Assembly (NCBI GenBank): GCA_902774845.1
Contig: CACYJU010000003.1
Span: 1-64,000 of the forward strand
Reading direction: 5' to 3'
Length of the DNA stretch: 64,000 nt
From: an uncultured Bacteroidota bacterium
GTDB taxonomy: Bacteria; Bacteroidota; Bacteroidia; Bacteroidales; P3
Both the position numbers and the translations under genes were made by a program. The notes beneath the pieces are model-generated. The model searched no databases. It saw nothing but the letters and a program-made list of their open reading frames with translations, and was not told where the DNA came from. Positions 16,859 through 24,540 of this stretch are shown one piece after another (position 1 is the stretch's first letter; each line of letters starts with the position of its first letter).

Positions 16859-18352
16859 ATGGCAAATACATCATTGAAAAGGCTTCTTTCGGACTCGGTC
16901 ATCTACGGATTGAGCAGCATCGTCGGACGTTTCCTGAACTACCTTCTGGTTCCGCTCTACACTTACAAGATAGCTGCCGCATCGGGTGGATACGGCGTGG
17001 TGACGAACATCTACGCCTACACGGCACTCCTGCTCGTGCTGCTCACCTTCGGCATGGAGACCACCTTCTTCTACTTCGCCAACAAGAAAGAGCACGACGC
17101 CCGCCGTGTGTTCTCGACGGCACTGACGGCAGTGGGCGCGGTGTCGGCACTGTTCGTGGCACTGGTATTCGTCTTCATAGGCCCCATAGCCGGGGCGCTG
17201 GACTACACCGCCCATCCCGAATACATAGAGATCATGGCCTGCGTGGTGGCGATAGACGCCTTCCAGGCCATCCTCTTCGCCCAGCTGCGCTTTGCCGGCA
17301 AGGCGTGGAAGTTCGCCTTCCTGAAGCTGGCGTTCATCTTCTGCAACATCGGACTGAACCTGTTCATCTTCCTCGTGGCCCCGTCGCTGGCCGAAAGCCA
17401 CCCAGAGCTGATGGGATGGTACCGTCCCGACTACCAGGTGGGTTATGTGTTCGTCATAAACCTGATATGCACCGCCTCCATCACGCTCGGATTCCTGCCT
17501 GAGCTGCGCAACCTGCGCTTCGGCGTGGACTTCACGATGCTGAAGGCCATGCTGAAATACACCTGGCCGCTGCTGCTGCTCGGCCTGATGGGAATACTGA
17601 ACCAGGTGGCGGACAAGATATGCTTCCGCTTTCTGGTGCCGGGTCAGGAGGGCGACGTGCAGCTGGGCATCTACGGCGCCTGCGTGAAGATAGCGATGAT
17701 CATGGCTATGATAACCCAGGCGTTCCGCTATGCCTACGAGCCATTCGTGTTCGGCGCCGGCGGCGGGAAGGAGAGCAAAGAGAGCCAGGCGGTGGTGATG
17801 AAATACTTCGTGATGTTCACCCTGTTCGCCTTCCTCGCGGTGGTGGCATACATGGACGTGCTGCGATATATCATCAAGTCAGACTACTGGGAGGGTCTGC
17901 GGGCGGTGCCTATAGTGATGATGGCTGAGATCTTCATGGGCATCTACTTCAACCTGTCGTTCTGGTACAAGCTGATTGGCAAGACCTGGTGGGGGGCTGT
18001 GATGTCGGCCATAGGCTGTGTGGCGCTGCTGGCGGTGAACTTCGTGTTCGTGCCGAAATACGGCTACATGGCGTGCGCCTGGGGTGGCTTCGTGGGCTAC
18101 GGCATCTGTATGGTGCTGTCGTACTTCATCGGCCAGCACCACAACCCGATACCCTACAAGCTGAAACCCATATTCGGCTACTTCGCCGCCGCGATGGTGC
18201 TTTTCGCGGCGATGCAGCTGCTGCCGATAGAATCGACTGCGTGGAGCCTGGTAGTGAACACCATGTTGCTCGGCCTCTTCGCCGCACTGATAGTGTACAA
18301 CGAACGGAGCCTCTTCAACAAGATCATAAAGAAACTTCTGAAAAGAGGTTGA
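16859..18352 (+). CDS. Polysaccharide flippase (Wzx/MATE-like oligosaccharide transporter)
   Basis: 497 residues with about 13-14 transmembrane helices spread over the length and the N-terminal pattern of the polysaccharide-biosynthesis branch of the MVF/MOP superfamily (LLSDSVIYGLSSIVGRFLNYLLVPLYT). Such proteins flip lipid-linked oligosaccharides across the inner membrane. The nearest glycan gene is the initiating sugar transferase ~3 kb away on the other strand; no polymerase or glycosyltransferases are adjacent, so the substrate is open. The gene is alone on its strand, downstream of the repeat-dense region, and no consensus promoter was identified within ~100 nt of the start. Confidence 0.88.
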   Translation: MANTSLKRLLSDSVIYGLSSIVGRFLNYLLVPLYTYKIAAASGGYGVVTNIYAYTALLLVLLTFGMETTFFYFANKKEHDARRVFSTALTAVGAVSALFVALVFVFIGPIAGALDYTAHPEYIEIMACVVAIDAFQAILFAQLRFAGKAWKFAFLKLAFIFCNIGLNLFIFLVAPSLAESHPELMGWYRPDYQVGYVFVINLICTASITLGFLPELRNLRFGVDFTMLKAMLKYTWPLLLLGLMGILNQVADKICFRFLVPGQEGDVQLGIYGACVKIAMIMAMITQAFRYAYEPFVFGAGGGKESKESQAVVMKYFVMFTLFAFLAVVAYMDVLRYIIKSDYWEGLRAVPIVMMAEIFMGIYFNLSFWYKLIGKTWWGAVMSAIGCVALLAVNFVFVPKYGYMACAWGGFVGYGICMVLSYFIGQHHNPIPYKLKPIFGYFAAAMVLFAAMQLLPIESTAWSLVVNTMLLGLFAALIVYNERSLFNKIIKKLLKRG

Positions 18353-18373
18353 ACTTCTATCCCTAAACCAGGT

Positions 18374-18583
18374 TTAGTAGTTCGTAAAATCATACTCGCA
18401 GATAGAGTACAGAAGTCCGTTCATGTAATACTCCATCTGGACACAGTTTTTGTCGAGTGCCTTCAGCTGTTCCTCGCTGTAGTAGGTGTGCGATCCGTCG
18501 TAGCCTGTGCAGTGGCAGCGCCGCTGACATGAGGAGAGTGCTATGAGCATAATCAACGCCAGGGGGAGTATTATCTTTTTCAT
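18374..18583 (-). CDS. Small Cys-rich lipoprotein (paralogue C)
   Basis: 69 residues: lipobox ALSSC, then RRCHCTGYDGSHTYYSEEQLKALDKNCVQMEYYMNG. It shares a CxC pair just after the lipid anchor and a later Cys (NCVQME) with the small lipoproteins encoded upstream at 19740-19991 (IDCVQMEEN) and, more weakly, 19988-20302. It is the last gene of a four-gene minus-strand operon, 11 nt after the MauE-thioredoxin gene. The free Cys residues suggest a disulfide-bonded periplasmic peptide that could be a client of the neighbouring thioredoxin-like protein. Function unknown. Confidence 0.75.
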   Translation of the reverse strand: MKKIILPLALIMLIALSSCQRRCHCTGYDGSHTYYSEEQLKALDKNCVQMEYYMNGLLYSICEYDFTNY

Positions 18584-18594
18584 GGTTGGATGCT

Positions 18595-19713
18595 TTATTG
18601 TTTTTCCGGTTTCACGAACTCCACGATTTTCGACTCCGAGATAAAGCCGCTGCCGTAGGTCTCGACAATCTCGCCGTCGTCGAGCAGCACCACCAGCGGA
18701 GCGTTGCCGTAGGTAATCCTGAGGAAATCCTCAGACGACACAGAAGAGAGGGGGAAGCGAACAGCGTAGGGTGTGTCGTAGAAGCGTTCCAACCCATGGA
18801 TGGTGTCACCCGGGAAGACCGTAACGAAAGCCTCCTTGGGCAGGTCGTGCCGCCGCTGCATCATAGAGAGGGTTTCGGAGGTTCGCTTGCAGTACTGGCA
18901 ACTCTTGCTGAAGAAGGTGACCACCTTGTGACCTTCGGTCAGGTGTTTGTCGGCGAGCGGTCCCCTCTCCCCTATCACGGCGTTGAGAATCTCGCTGTTG
19001 ACCGGCACCGATCCGCGCACCGGAGCGAGGCAGGCGGCGGTGGTGAGGATGAACACAGTGACGTAAGGCACCAGGCACATCAGCAGCTCAACCCAACGAC
19101 GCTGGGCGAACCTGAAGGTGAGCAGCACCGCAGCCACAGCAAGCACGGCAGCCAGTGTGGAGGAGTACTGCAGGTCGAAGAAATTCATCCTTATCCATCC
19201 GCGAAATCCGCACAGGACGATGAGCCCCTGAGCCAAGAGTATGGCCGGAAGCACGATCCACCAACGTGAACGCCACCCTGTGTCGGCATACCGCCATGAG
19301 AAAAGGACGAGGAGTATCAGGACGGCATTCTTCATCACCGACCGCATTGGGTCGAACGGCAGAAGGTCACCCATACAGTGGCAGCTGTCGGTACGGCCTA
19401 TGAACCAGGCGTATATAAGGAACAGTGTGAAACCCAGAAGCAGCAGAGTGCATAGGAGCGACACCAGCCGGTGGTGCCGGTTGAGCAACAACGCCACGCC
19501 CAGCAGCAACTCGGTCGAGACTGCCAGCCACCCTATGATGACGGAGAGTCTGAATGAGAGTATGCCGAAACTGAACACGTAGATATTGAAGTTGTCTATA
19601 GATACGAACTTCGACAGCGCGGAAATAATAAAGAACGCACCTAAGCAGCATTTCAGCACCGTTGCGATCACAGTCACAACATGCTGACATTTGGGACTAA
19701 TCACAAGTTTCAT
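18595..19713 (-). CDS. MauE/DoxX-type membrane protein fused to a thioredoxin-like domain
   Basis: 372 residues. The N-terminal ~130 residues (LKCCLGAFFIISALSKF...SFGILSFRLSVIIGWLAVSTELLLGVALL) match the MauE/DoxX redox-associated membrane family; further helices extend to ~240. Residues ~275-370 form a thioredoxin-like domain with active site CQYC (FFSKSCQYCKRT), followed by the expected Pro-containing strand (YGNAPLVVLLDDGEIVETYG). MauE-type proteins are thought to pass reducing equivalents across the membrane, so the fusion would supply electrons to, or oxidise, periplasmic disulfides. Two Cys in the membrane part (DSCHCMG) may be the relay pair. It lies inside an operon with three Cys-rich lipoproteins. 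Confidence 0.82.
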   Translation of the reverse strand: MKLVISPKCQHVVTVIATVLKCCLGAFFIISALSKFVSIDNFNIYVFSFGILSFRLSVIIGWLAVSTELLLGVALLLNRHHRLVSLLCTLLLLGFTLFLIYAWFIGRTDSCHCMGDLLPFDPMRSVMKNAVLILLVLFSWRYADTGWRSRWWIVLPAILLAQGLIVLCGFRGWIRMNFFDLQYSSTLAAVLAVAAVLLTFRFAQRRWVELLMCLVPYVTVFILTTAACLAPVRGSVPVNSEILNAVIGERGPLADKHLTEGHKVVTFFSKSCQYCKRTSETLSMMQRRHDLPKEAFVTVFPGDTIHGLERFYDTPYAVRFPLSSVSSEDFLRITYGNAPLVVLLDDGEIVETYGSGFISESKIVEFVKPEKQ

Positions 19714-19739
19714 CGTCAGAAAAAATATTCAGCAATAGA

Positions 19740-19991
19740 TCAATTCTCCTCCATCTGCACACAGTCGATATTGTGCATCGAGCGGATGAAGAGAGTGTCC
19801 TGTTGACGCTCATAACCCGCGCGGTTGAGGTCCTTGCAGTGGAACGAGTGCTCGACATTGTAATAGAGTACCTCAGGCTTACCGTTGAGGGTACCGTGAC
19901 ATTCACACACCTTGGTGCGACGGCAGGAGGTACAGAGAAGCGTCAGTACCGCCACCAGTGTCATGGTCATATATATCGTCGACTTTCTCAT
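19740..19991 (-). CDS. Small Cys-rich lipoprotein (paralogue B)
   Basis: 83 residues: signal peptide with lipobox LLCTSC, then RRTKVCECHGTLNGKPEVLYYNVEHSFHC...HNIDCVQMEEN. The CxC after the anchor and the DCVQME end resemble paralogue C. Its ATG overlaps the stop codon of the upstream lipoprotein by four bases (ATGA), indicating translational coupling, and the MauE-thioredoxin gene follows 26 nt later. No known domain recognised. Confidence 0.75.
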   Translation of the reverse strand: MRKSTIYMTMTLVAVLTLLCTSCRRTKVCECHGTLNGKPEVLYYNVEHSFHCKDLNRAGYERQQDTLFIRSMHNIDCVQMEEN

Positions 19992-20302
19992 TGCTTGGAT
20001 CCGTTTGAATGGGTAACCGTGCTGTCGACGACAGTCACATCAAAAGCATAGTCAGTACAATAGAGCGAGTCGACCAATCCCTGATCCTCGGGCAGGTCGC
20101 TCCCGTTATAGACGACATAGTATATATCGCGGCAGTCGGAGCGTGATTTCACCGTCACCACCCGCACATCAAGATTGTGGGAGGAACCCGACACCCCCTT
20201 GACCGCACAGCGGCAGTTGACGTCCTTGGAGCAGCCTACGGTCATAACCATAGAGCCCAACAGACAACAAATCAACATTATATACTTACCTAAACGTTTC
20301 AT
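19988..20302 (-). CDS. Small Cys-rich lipoprotein (paralogue A)
   Basis: 104 residues with lipobox VMTVGC, then SKDVNCRCAVKGVSGSSHNLDVRVVTVKSRSDCRDIYYVVYNG. It keeps the CxC just after the anchor (NCRC) and has two further Cys (SRSDC, SLYC). First gene of the operon that continues with paralogue B, the MauE-thioredoxin fusion and paralogue C. Function unknown; a redox-linked role is inferred from context only. Confidence 0.72.
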   Translation of the reverse strand: MKRLGKYIMLICCLLGSMVMTVGCSKDVNCRCAVKGVSGSSHNLDVRVVTVKSRSDCRDIYYVVYNGSDLPEDQGLVDSLYCTDYAFDVTVVDSTVTHSNGSKQ

Positions 20303-20310
20303 TGCGACCG

Positions 20311-20326
20311 CAAAGATACAAAATTA
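20311..20326 (-). promoter_or_regulatory. -7 box(es) for the Cys-rich lipoprotein operon
   Basis: TATCTTTG (20311-20318) and TAATTTTG (20319-20326) sit in tandem on the minus strand, just 9-24 nt upstream of the first start codon. No good TTG at -33 was found, and the upstream half would overlap the end of the FKBP gene. Confidence 0.5.
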
Positions 20327-20333
20327 GTTTTAA

Positions 20334-21047
20334 TCAGGGATGAAAACTATGCAATTCGACATCGTAATAGATAGCCGTGTAGGGAGGGATGACATCCGTA
20401 CCTTTGGCACCGAAAGCCAGCTTGCTCGGGAAATAGAGACGGTAGATGCTGCCAGCGTTCATCATAGCCATACCCATCTGCAGACCTTTGAACATTCCGC
20501 CGCCCACGAGGGTCTCGATAGAAGGACGGACACCATAAGTCTGGTCGATGAACTGATCGTCTTTCAGCTGATAACCCTTATAGTCGAACACCGCCACCTC
20601 TCCGATCTTCACATTGGGCCCTTTACCCTGTCGCAGAACCTTATAGTAGAACCCCTCGGGCGCTTTCTTCACCTCAGGGTCTTTAGCCATAAGAGCCTCA
20701 AAGAGTTTGGCTTCCTCTTTTTCGACAGCCTCGGCGGTCTTCTGCTGCTGCTCCATCAGATTTTTCTGCATTATCTGCGTAAGCTCAGCCAACAACTCAT
20801 TATAAGATTCTTCTGTGATGGGCTGTTTCTTGTTTTTCAGCGTATGCTCGATGGCTTTAAGCACCATCTCCGTATTGAAGTTATAGCCGATATTCTGCAT
20901 GCCGATGGCGGTGTTCTCACCCACGGCCCAGCTGATAGAATCCCTCTGGTCTTTCAGAACCACATTGTCGCCGCTATGCTTGCACGACACAAGCATCGAT
21001 GCAACCACCATTAGCAGAACAAAGAAACAGATTTTAAAAGTTTTCAT
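20334..21047 (-). CDS. FKBP-type peptidyl-prolyl cis-trans isomerase lipoprotein
   Basis: 237 residues from the ATG at 21047. A longer frame exists but its extra 42 residues are translated from the 8-nt repeat array, so it is rejected. The signal MKTFKICFFVLLMVVASMLVSC is a lipobox. An N-terminal helical dimerisation region (AVGENTAIGMQNIGYNFNTEMVLKAIEHTLKNK), as in FkpA/Mip, precedes the FKBP domain (FYYKVLRQGKGPNVKIGEVAVFDYKG ... PPYTAIYYDVELHS). It would catalyse prolyl isomerisation and act as a folding chaperone in the periplasm or at the outer membrane. Confidence 0.9.
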   Translation of the reverse strand: MKTFKICFFVLLMVVASMLVSCKHSGDNVVLKDQRDSISWAVGENTAIGMQNIGYNFNTEMVLKAIEHTLKNKKQPITEESYNELLAELTQIMQKNLMEQQQKTAEAVEKEEAKLFEALMAKDPEVKKAPEGFYYKVLRQGKGPNVKIGEVAVFDYKGYQLKDDQFIDQTYGVRPSIETLVGGGMFKGLQMGMAMMNAGSIYRLYFPSKLAFGAKGTDVIPPYTAIYYDVELHSFHP

Positions 21048-21071
21048 ATTGATTAAATGGGTTATTGTTTT

Positions 21072-21114
21072 TGTTGATACGTTGATATGTTGATACGTTG
21101 ATATGTTGATATGT
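21072..21114. repeat. Period-8 tandem array
   Basis: Five units alternating TTGATACG and TTGATATG, upstream of the FKBP gene. Confidence 0.8.
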
Positions 21115-21130
21115 TCGCTTCGCTTAAACT

Positions 21131-21213
21131 TCTTACATCTTACATCTAACTTCTTACATCTTCCATCTTCCATCTTCCATCTTCCATCTTACATCTTCCC
21201 TCTCACTTCCCTC
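21131..21213. repeat. Period-7 pyrimidine-rich tandem array
   Basis: Units of CTTACAT and CTTCCAT, strongly strand-asymmetric. The array reaches into the last few codons of the sugar transferase, whose stop is at 21203. Confidence 0.8.
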
Positions 21214-22621
21214 TTCCCTGCAGGATTATCAGCACCGTGTAGAGCATTATCTTCACGTCGGTGGCAAGCGACATATTTTCAAGGTAGAGCAGGTCGTAAC
21301 GCATGCGTTCAAGCATCTCGTCGACATTCTCAGCGTAGCCGTACTTCACCTGGCCCCACGATGTGATGCCAGGTTTCACCCTCTGCAGCAGGAGGTATTC
21401 AGGACTGCGCTGCACAATCTGGTCTATGTAATACTGTCTCTCCGGTCGCGGCCCCACGATAGACATGGTTCCTTTCAGCACATTGTAGAACTGCGGAATC
21501 TCGTCGAGACGCACCTTACGCATAAAACGGCCGAAAGGCGTTATCCTCGGATCGTCGTCACTCGCCAGTGCCGGCCCGTTGGCTTCGGCATCGACATACA
21601 TGGAACGGAACTTGTGCATCTTGAACGGCTTTCCCCTGAAGCCGATGCGCTCCTGTGCGTAGAATACCGGTCCACGGCTGGTACATTTTATTATCACCGC
21701 CGTAATAAGGTAGACAGGAGAAAGGACTATCATGGCGAACAGCGACGCCACAATGTCGAACATGCGCTTGACATTATACTGCCACTCCTCCATCAAACGG
21801 TTGTTGATAGTGATAAGTGGCGAATGGAAGATGCTGTTGATCTTCACGCTACCAATGATAAGGTCACGTGCGTCAGGGGTTATACGGATGGTGAGGTCAC
21901 CGCATACCCTCGAGGTCTGCACTATCACGCCTATCTGATCGCGGTTGGTGTCCTCCACAGCAATAATCACCTCCTCCACATTATGCTTTTCCACCAGCCT
22001 ACGAAGGTCTGCTATAGTACCGAGACAGGGCATGACCACGCTCAGGTTCGCATCCGTCTCACCCTCGTCCACGCTCACATAACCCACAAAACGCTCTCCG
22101 CTGTAGGTCTCCTGATGCTCAAGGTCGAGATAGGTCTTGTAGGCCAGCTTGCCCGAGCCTATCATTATGGTGGGAAAGCCTATCTGGCGATGGTGTACCT
22201 TATGTACGGTGTTCGAGGTGATAGCCAGCCTGATGACGTAGGTGATGGCAAAATGTACTGCCAGAAGGAAGATGAACGAGACGTAATAGTTGCGGTAGGA
22301 GCGTATCTCGTCGTCGAGGATCAGTGCGAAGAAGAGTATTATCACACCTATGATGGTGGCAATGGCTGTCTGCTGCAACTCTTTCAGGCGCGACTTATGT
22401 AGCACGTTGCTGTAAGCCCCCTGCATAAAGTAAAGCACCAGCCAGCAAAGCGGCACGAAAGCCACCCCATACCAATAGTTCGAGTCTTGGAACGAGTCGA
22501 AAGCAGCCACCATCCCACCCCCTTCTATCGCAGCCTTGCGGAACAGGAAGAAGAGAGTCCACGCAACCACCGCGGAGATCCAATCGCAAACCAGATATTT
22601 TATAGTCAAACGCTTCTCCAC
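21203..22621 (-). CDS. Undecaprenyl-phosphate sugar phosphotransferase (initiating exopolysaccharide transferase)
   Basis: 472 residues from a GTG at 22621, three nt after the stop of the preceding lipoprotein gene, so the two are co-transcribed. The N-terminal part has four to five transmembrane helices and a CoA-binding-like domain (PTIMIGSGKLAYKTYLDL...), and the C-terminal ~200 residues are a bacterial sugar transferase domain: KRMFDIVASLFAMIVLSP, KMHKFRSMYVDAE, VRLDEIPQFYNVLKGTMS and IVGPRPE. The enzyme moves a sugar-1-phosphate onto undecaprenyl phosphate to begin capsule or exopolysaccharide assembly. The exact sugar is unknown. The flippase at 16859 could serve the same pathway. Confidence 0.92.
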   Translation of the reverse strand: MEKRLTIKYLVCDWISAVVAWTLFFLFRKAAIEGGGMVAAFDSFQDSNYWYGVAFVPLCWLVLYFMQGAYSNVLHKSRLKELQQTAIATIIGVIILFFALILDDEIRSYRNYYVSFIFLLAVHFAITYVIRLAITSNTVHKVHHRQIGFPTIMIGSGKLAYKTYLDLEHQETYSGERFVGYVSVDEGETDANLSVVMPCLGTIADLRRLVEKHNVEEVIIAVEDTNRDQIGVIVQTSRVCGDLTIRITPDARDLIIGSVKINSIFHSPLITINNRLMEEWQYNVKRMFDIVASLFAMIVLSPVYLITAVIIKCTSRGPVFYAQERIGFRGKPFKMHKFRSMYVDAEANGPALASDDDPRITPFGRFMRKVRLDEIPQFYNVLKGTMSIVGPRPERQYYIDQIVQRSPEYLLLQRVKPGITSWGQVKYGYAENVDEMLERMRYDLLYLENMSLATDVKIMLYTVLIILQGRGK

Positions 22622-22624
22622 CTC

Positions 22625-23590
22625 TTACATCTGCAACAGTTTCACATTATCCAAATAGACATTGCCCCCGTTGCCGCTGGTGTTCAGTGCGGAGAAGACC
22701 ACACGGAAGGTGCTGTGATAGTTAAACTGCGACCAGAGGCGGCCCAAGTTTATGTATATCTTCTTCCACTCCGTAGTCTCGTAGAGCGTCATCGCCGACT
22801 GGGTCGACGTCGTACCACCGTCGTAGTATGCACTCTTCATGCCCACGCTGAGACGCACGTCGGTCTTATAGTCCATCTCAAGGTAGAGGTAAGCGGTTGG
22901 GTCGTTGCACACTATGTCGTTGTTTATCTCGAAGTCGAGCGTCTGCTTGTCTGCCGGCACCACGATGACGCCGCTGCCCGTGCCCGACCTAATCAGGTTG
23001 GGGTCTGTGGTGCGGTCCACCTTGCTGCTGTCGAAGATAGTGGTAAACTGTATCGCCTCGAAATACTCCTGAGCCAACACCTTCAACACAGTATCAGAGG
23101 TGGTGAGTATCTGACCGTCAACTATCTGCTGGACCGTCCACGGACGGTAGCAGGTCTGCACCTCCCACTCCCCTTCGGCGTTCTGCGTGCCTATATTCGT
23201 GGTCGAGTCGGTCACAAGCGGCACGTCATTCAGCACAATACGCTCATAATAGGGATATTCTATACGGGTAGCAGCGATGCCGTTCTGTTTGATTACAGGC
23301 ACCAGAGTGAGGCGAGTGATGTTTTTATCACGCAGCACCGGCAGCGTGCAAGGCAGCTGGAAGGTTCCGAGCACCGTCTCTTTCTCGTCGCCGCTCCAGT
23401 AGGCGATCAGCTCCACCGCGTCGATGTCGCATGTCATAAAGCCCTCAGGCGACGCAGCGTTGGCGTCAGCCCGTTCTTGCAGCCCAATCTTGTCAAGGTG
23501 CAGATATCCAGGCACCTTCACCTCGTCTTTCTTACACCCACACAGCAACACGACAGCCACCCCCACTATCAGAATTATCTTGTTTTTCAT
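22625..23590 (-). CDS. Hypothetical lipoprotein paired with the sugar transferase
   Basis: 321 residues with lipobox VVLLCGC. The mature protein is beta-rich: an N-terminal immunoglobulin-like part (GYLHLDKIGLQE...VELIAYWSGDEKETVLGTFQLPCTLPVL) and a C-terminal jelly-roll-like part (residues ~190-320, ending GNVYLDNVKLLQM) that resembles carbohydrate-binding modules. Its stop codon lies three nt before the GTG of the sugar transferase, implying a shared function in polysaccharide export or attachment. I do not recognise a named family. It is probably periplasmic or surface exposed. Confidence 0.75.
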   Translation of the reverse strand: MKNKIILIVGVAVVLLCGCKKDEVKVPGYLHLDKIGLQERADANAASPEGFMTCDIDAVELIAYWSGDEKETVLGTFQLPCTLPVLRDKNITRLTLVPVIKQNGIAATRIEYPYYERIVLNDVPLVTDSTTNIGTQNAEGEWEVQTCYRPWTVQQIVDGQILTTSDTVLKVLAQEYFEAIQFTTIFDSSKVDRTTDPNLIRSGTGSGVIVVPADKQTLDFEINNDIVCNDPTAYLYLEMDYKTDVRLSVGMKSAYYDGGTTSTQSAMTLYETTEWKKIYINLGRLWSQFNYHSTFRVVFSALNTSGNGGNVYLDNVKLLQM

Positions 23591-23636
23591 CCCTTTTTTG
23601 TCAATACTTTATTTATAAACGCAAAGAGGGATTTTT

Positions 23637-23684
23637 TATTGCTTGATTGCCTGAATGCTTGATTGCCTGAATGCTTGAATGTGT
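23637..23684. repeat. Period-8 tandem array
   Basis: Five units alternating TTGCTTGA, TTGCCTGA and ATGCTTGA. Confidence 0.8.
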
Positions 23685-23698
23685 GTTATTGGGAGTTG

Positions 23699-23836
23699 TT
23701 TATGGTTTCTTTATGGTTTGTTTATGGTTTGTTTATGGTTTCTCTATGGATTCTCTATGTCTTCTCTATCATTTCTCTATGTCTTCTCTATGGTTTCTTT
23801 ATCATTTCTCCATGTCTTATCCATGTGTTTTCTATC
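23699..23836. repeat. Long period-11 tandem array
   Basis: About twelve 11-nt units (TTTATGGTTTG, TTTATGGTTTC, TCTATGTCTTC, TCTATCATTTC, TCCATGTCTTA) in strict register. This is the longest array in the window. Confidence 0.9.
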
Positions 23837-23912
23837 ACACCATCAAGAGAAGATACAAACCATTTCGAGGCGGGATGCGGGAGTGGCCAAAGGGCAGATG
23901 TCTATTTTCTAT

Positions 23913-24431
23913 TCAACAGCCCTGTGCGGGCACGCACTCTATTTTCAACTTATCATACTCCATTATCTCCAGGTCTTTAACGGTACCGTCGACCACCATC
24001 CTCACCAGCGTAGCTTTCTGATGGAAACCCTGACGTCCTGCCGCACCGGGGTTGATATGCAGGAAGTTGAACTCTTTGTCGTACATCACCTTCAGTATGT
24101 GACTATGTCCGCATACAAAGATGTCGGGCTTGGCCAGCTCCAGCATCCAGCGTATCTGGGGTGGATAGTGTCCTGGATAGCCTCCAATATGAGTCATCAA
24201 CACCCGCAGCCCCTCGCAGTCGAAGTCTGCCACCTCCTCCGTGTCGCTCCGCAGGTCCCATCCGTCAGTGTTGCCATACACAGCCCTCACCGGCTTCCAC
24301 TCTTTCAACTCCTCCAACACTCCTGGCCCACAGTCGCCGGCATGCCACAACTCGTCACACTCGGCAAAGAACGACCACACCTGCCTCGCTATTGTTCCAT
24401 GTGTATCTGAAAGTATACCAATCTTTTTCAT
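23913..24431 (-). CDS. YfcE/MJ0936-type metallophosphoesterase
   Basis: 172 residues starting at the ATG at 24431 (MKKIGILSDTHG); an upstream in-frame start would add 18 residues with no family match. Calcineurin-like metal-binding motifs are complete: LSDTHG, HAGDCG, YGNTDGWD, MTHIGG and CGHSH. Relatives hydrolyse phosphodiesters or phosphomonoesters with Mn2+; the physiological substrate is unknown. The last seven residues (CVPAQGC) are encoded by a copy of the 20-nt palindromic repeat (23919-23937), so the natural 3' end appears to have been replaced by intergenic repeat sequence. Confidence 0.9.
   Translation of the reverse strand: MKKIGILSDTHGTIARQVWSFFAECDELWHAGDCGPGVLEELKEWKPVRAVYGNTDGWDLRSDTEEVADFDCEGLRVLMTHIGGYPGHYPPQIRWMLELAKPDIFVCGHSHILKVMYDKEFNFLHINPGAAGRQGFHQKATLVRMVVDGTVKDLEIMEYDKLKIECVPAQGC
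23919..23937 (-). repeat. Palindromic GC-rich element (2 of 5), inside a gene's 3' end
   Basis: GTGCGTGCCCGCACAGGGC on the minus strand, identical to the intergenic copies over 19 nt. Here it is read through as the last codons of the phosphoesterase gene. Confidence 0.85.
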
Positions 24432-24502
24432 TGTGAATTGTGAACTTTGAATTTTGAAAGAGGCTCTGCCGCTTGACTTGGCCAAGAATTATCGCCTTCG
24501 TC

Positions 24503-24540
24503 ATCAAACCACTAACCACTAACCATTAACCATTAACCCT
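24503..24540. repeat. Period-7 tandem array overlapping a gene end
   Basis: Units AACCACT, AACCATT and AACCCTT. The array supplies the last codons and the stop of the DMT transporter gene at 24526. Confidence 0.75.

Larger units (their letters stand above)
23591..23912. other. Intergenic interval made of two tandem arrays
   Basis: No gene seen. It holds an 8-nt array (23637-23684) and a long 11-nt array (23699-23836). Overlapping short frames across the array are low-complexity artefacts. Confidence 0.75.

Noticed and set aside
21048..21173. N-terminal extension of the FKBP protein
   Set aside because: The extra 42 residues come from the period-8 and period-7 arrays; the ATG at 21047 is followed directly by a good lipoprotein signal.
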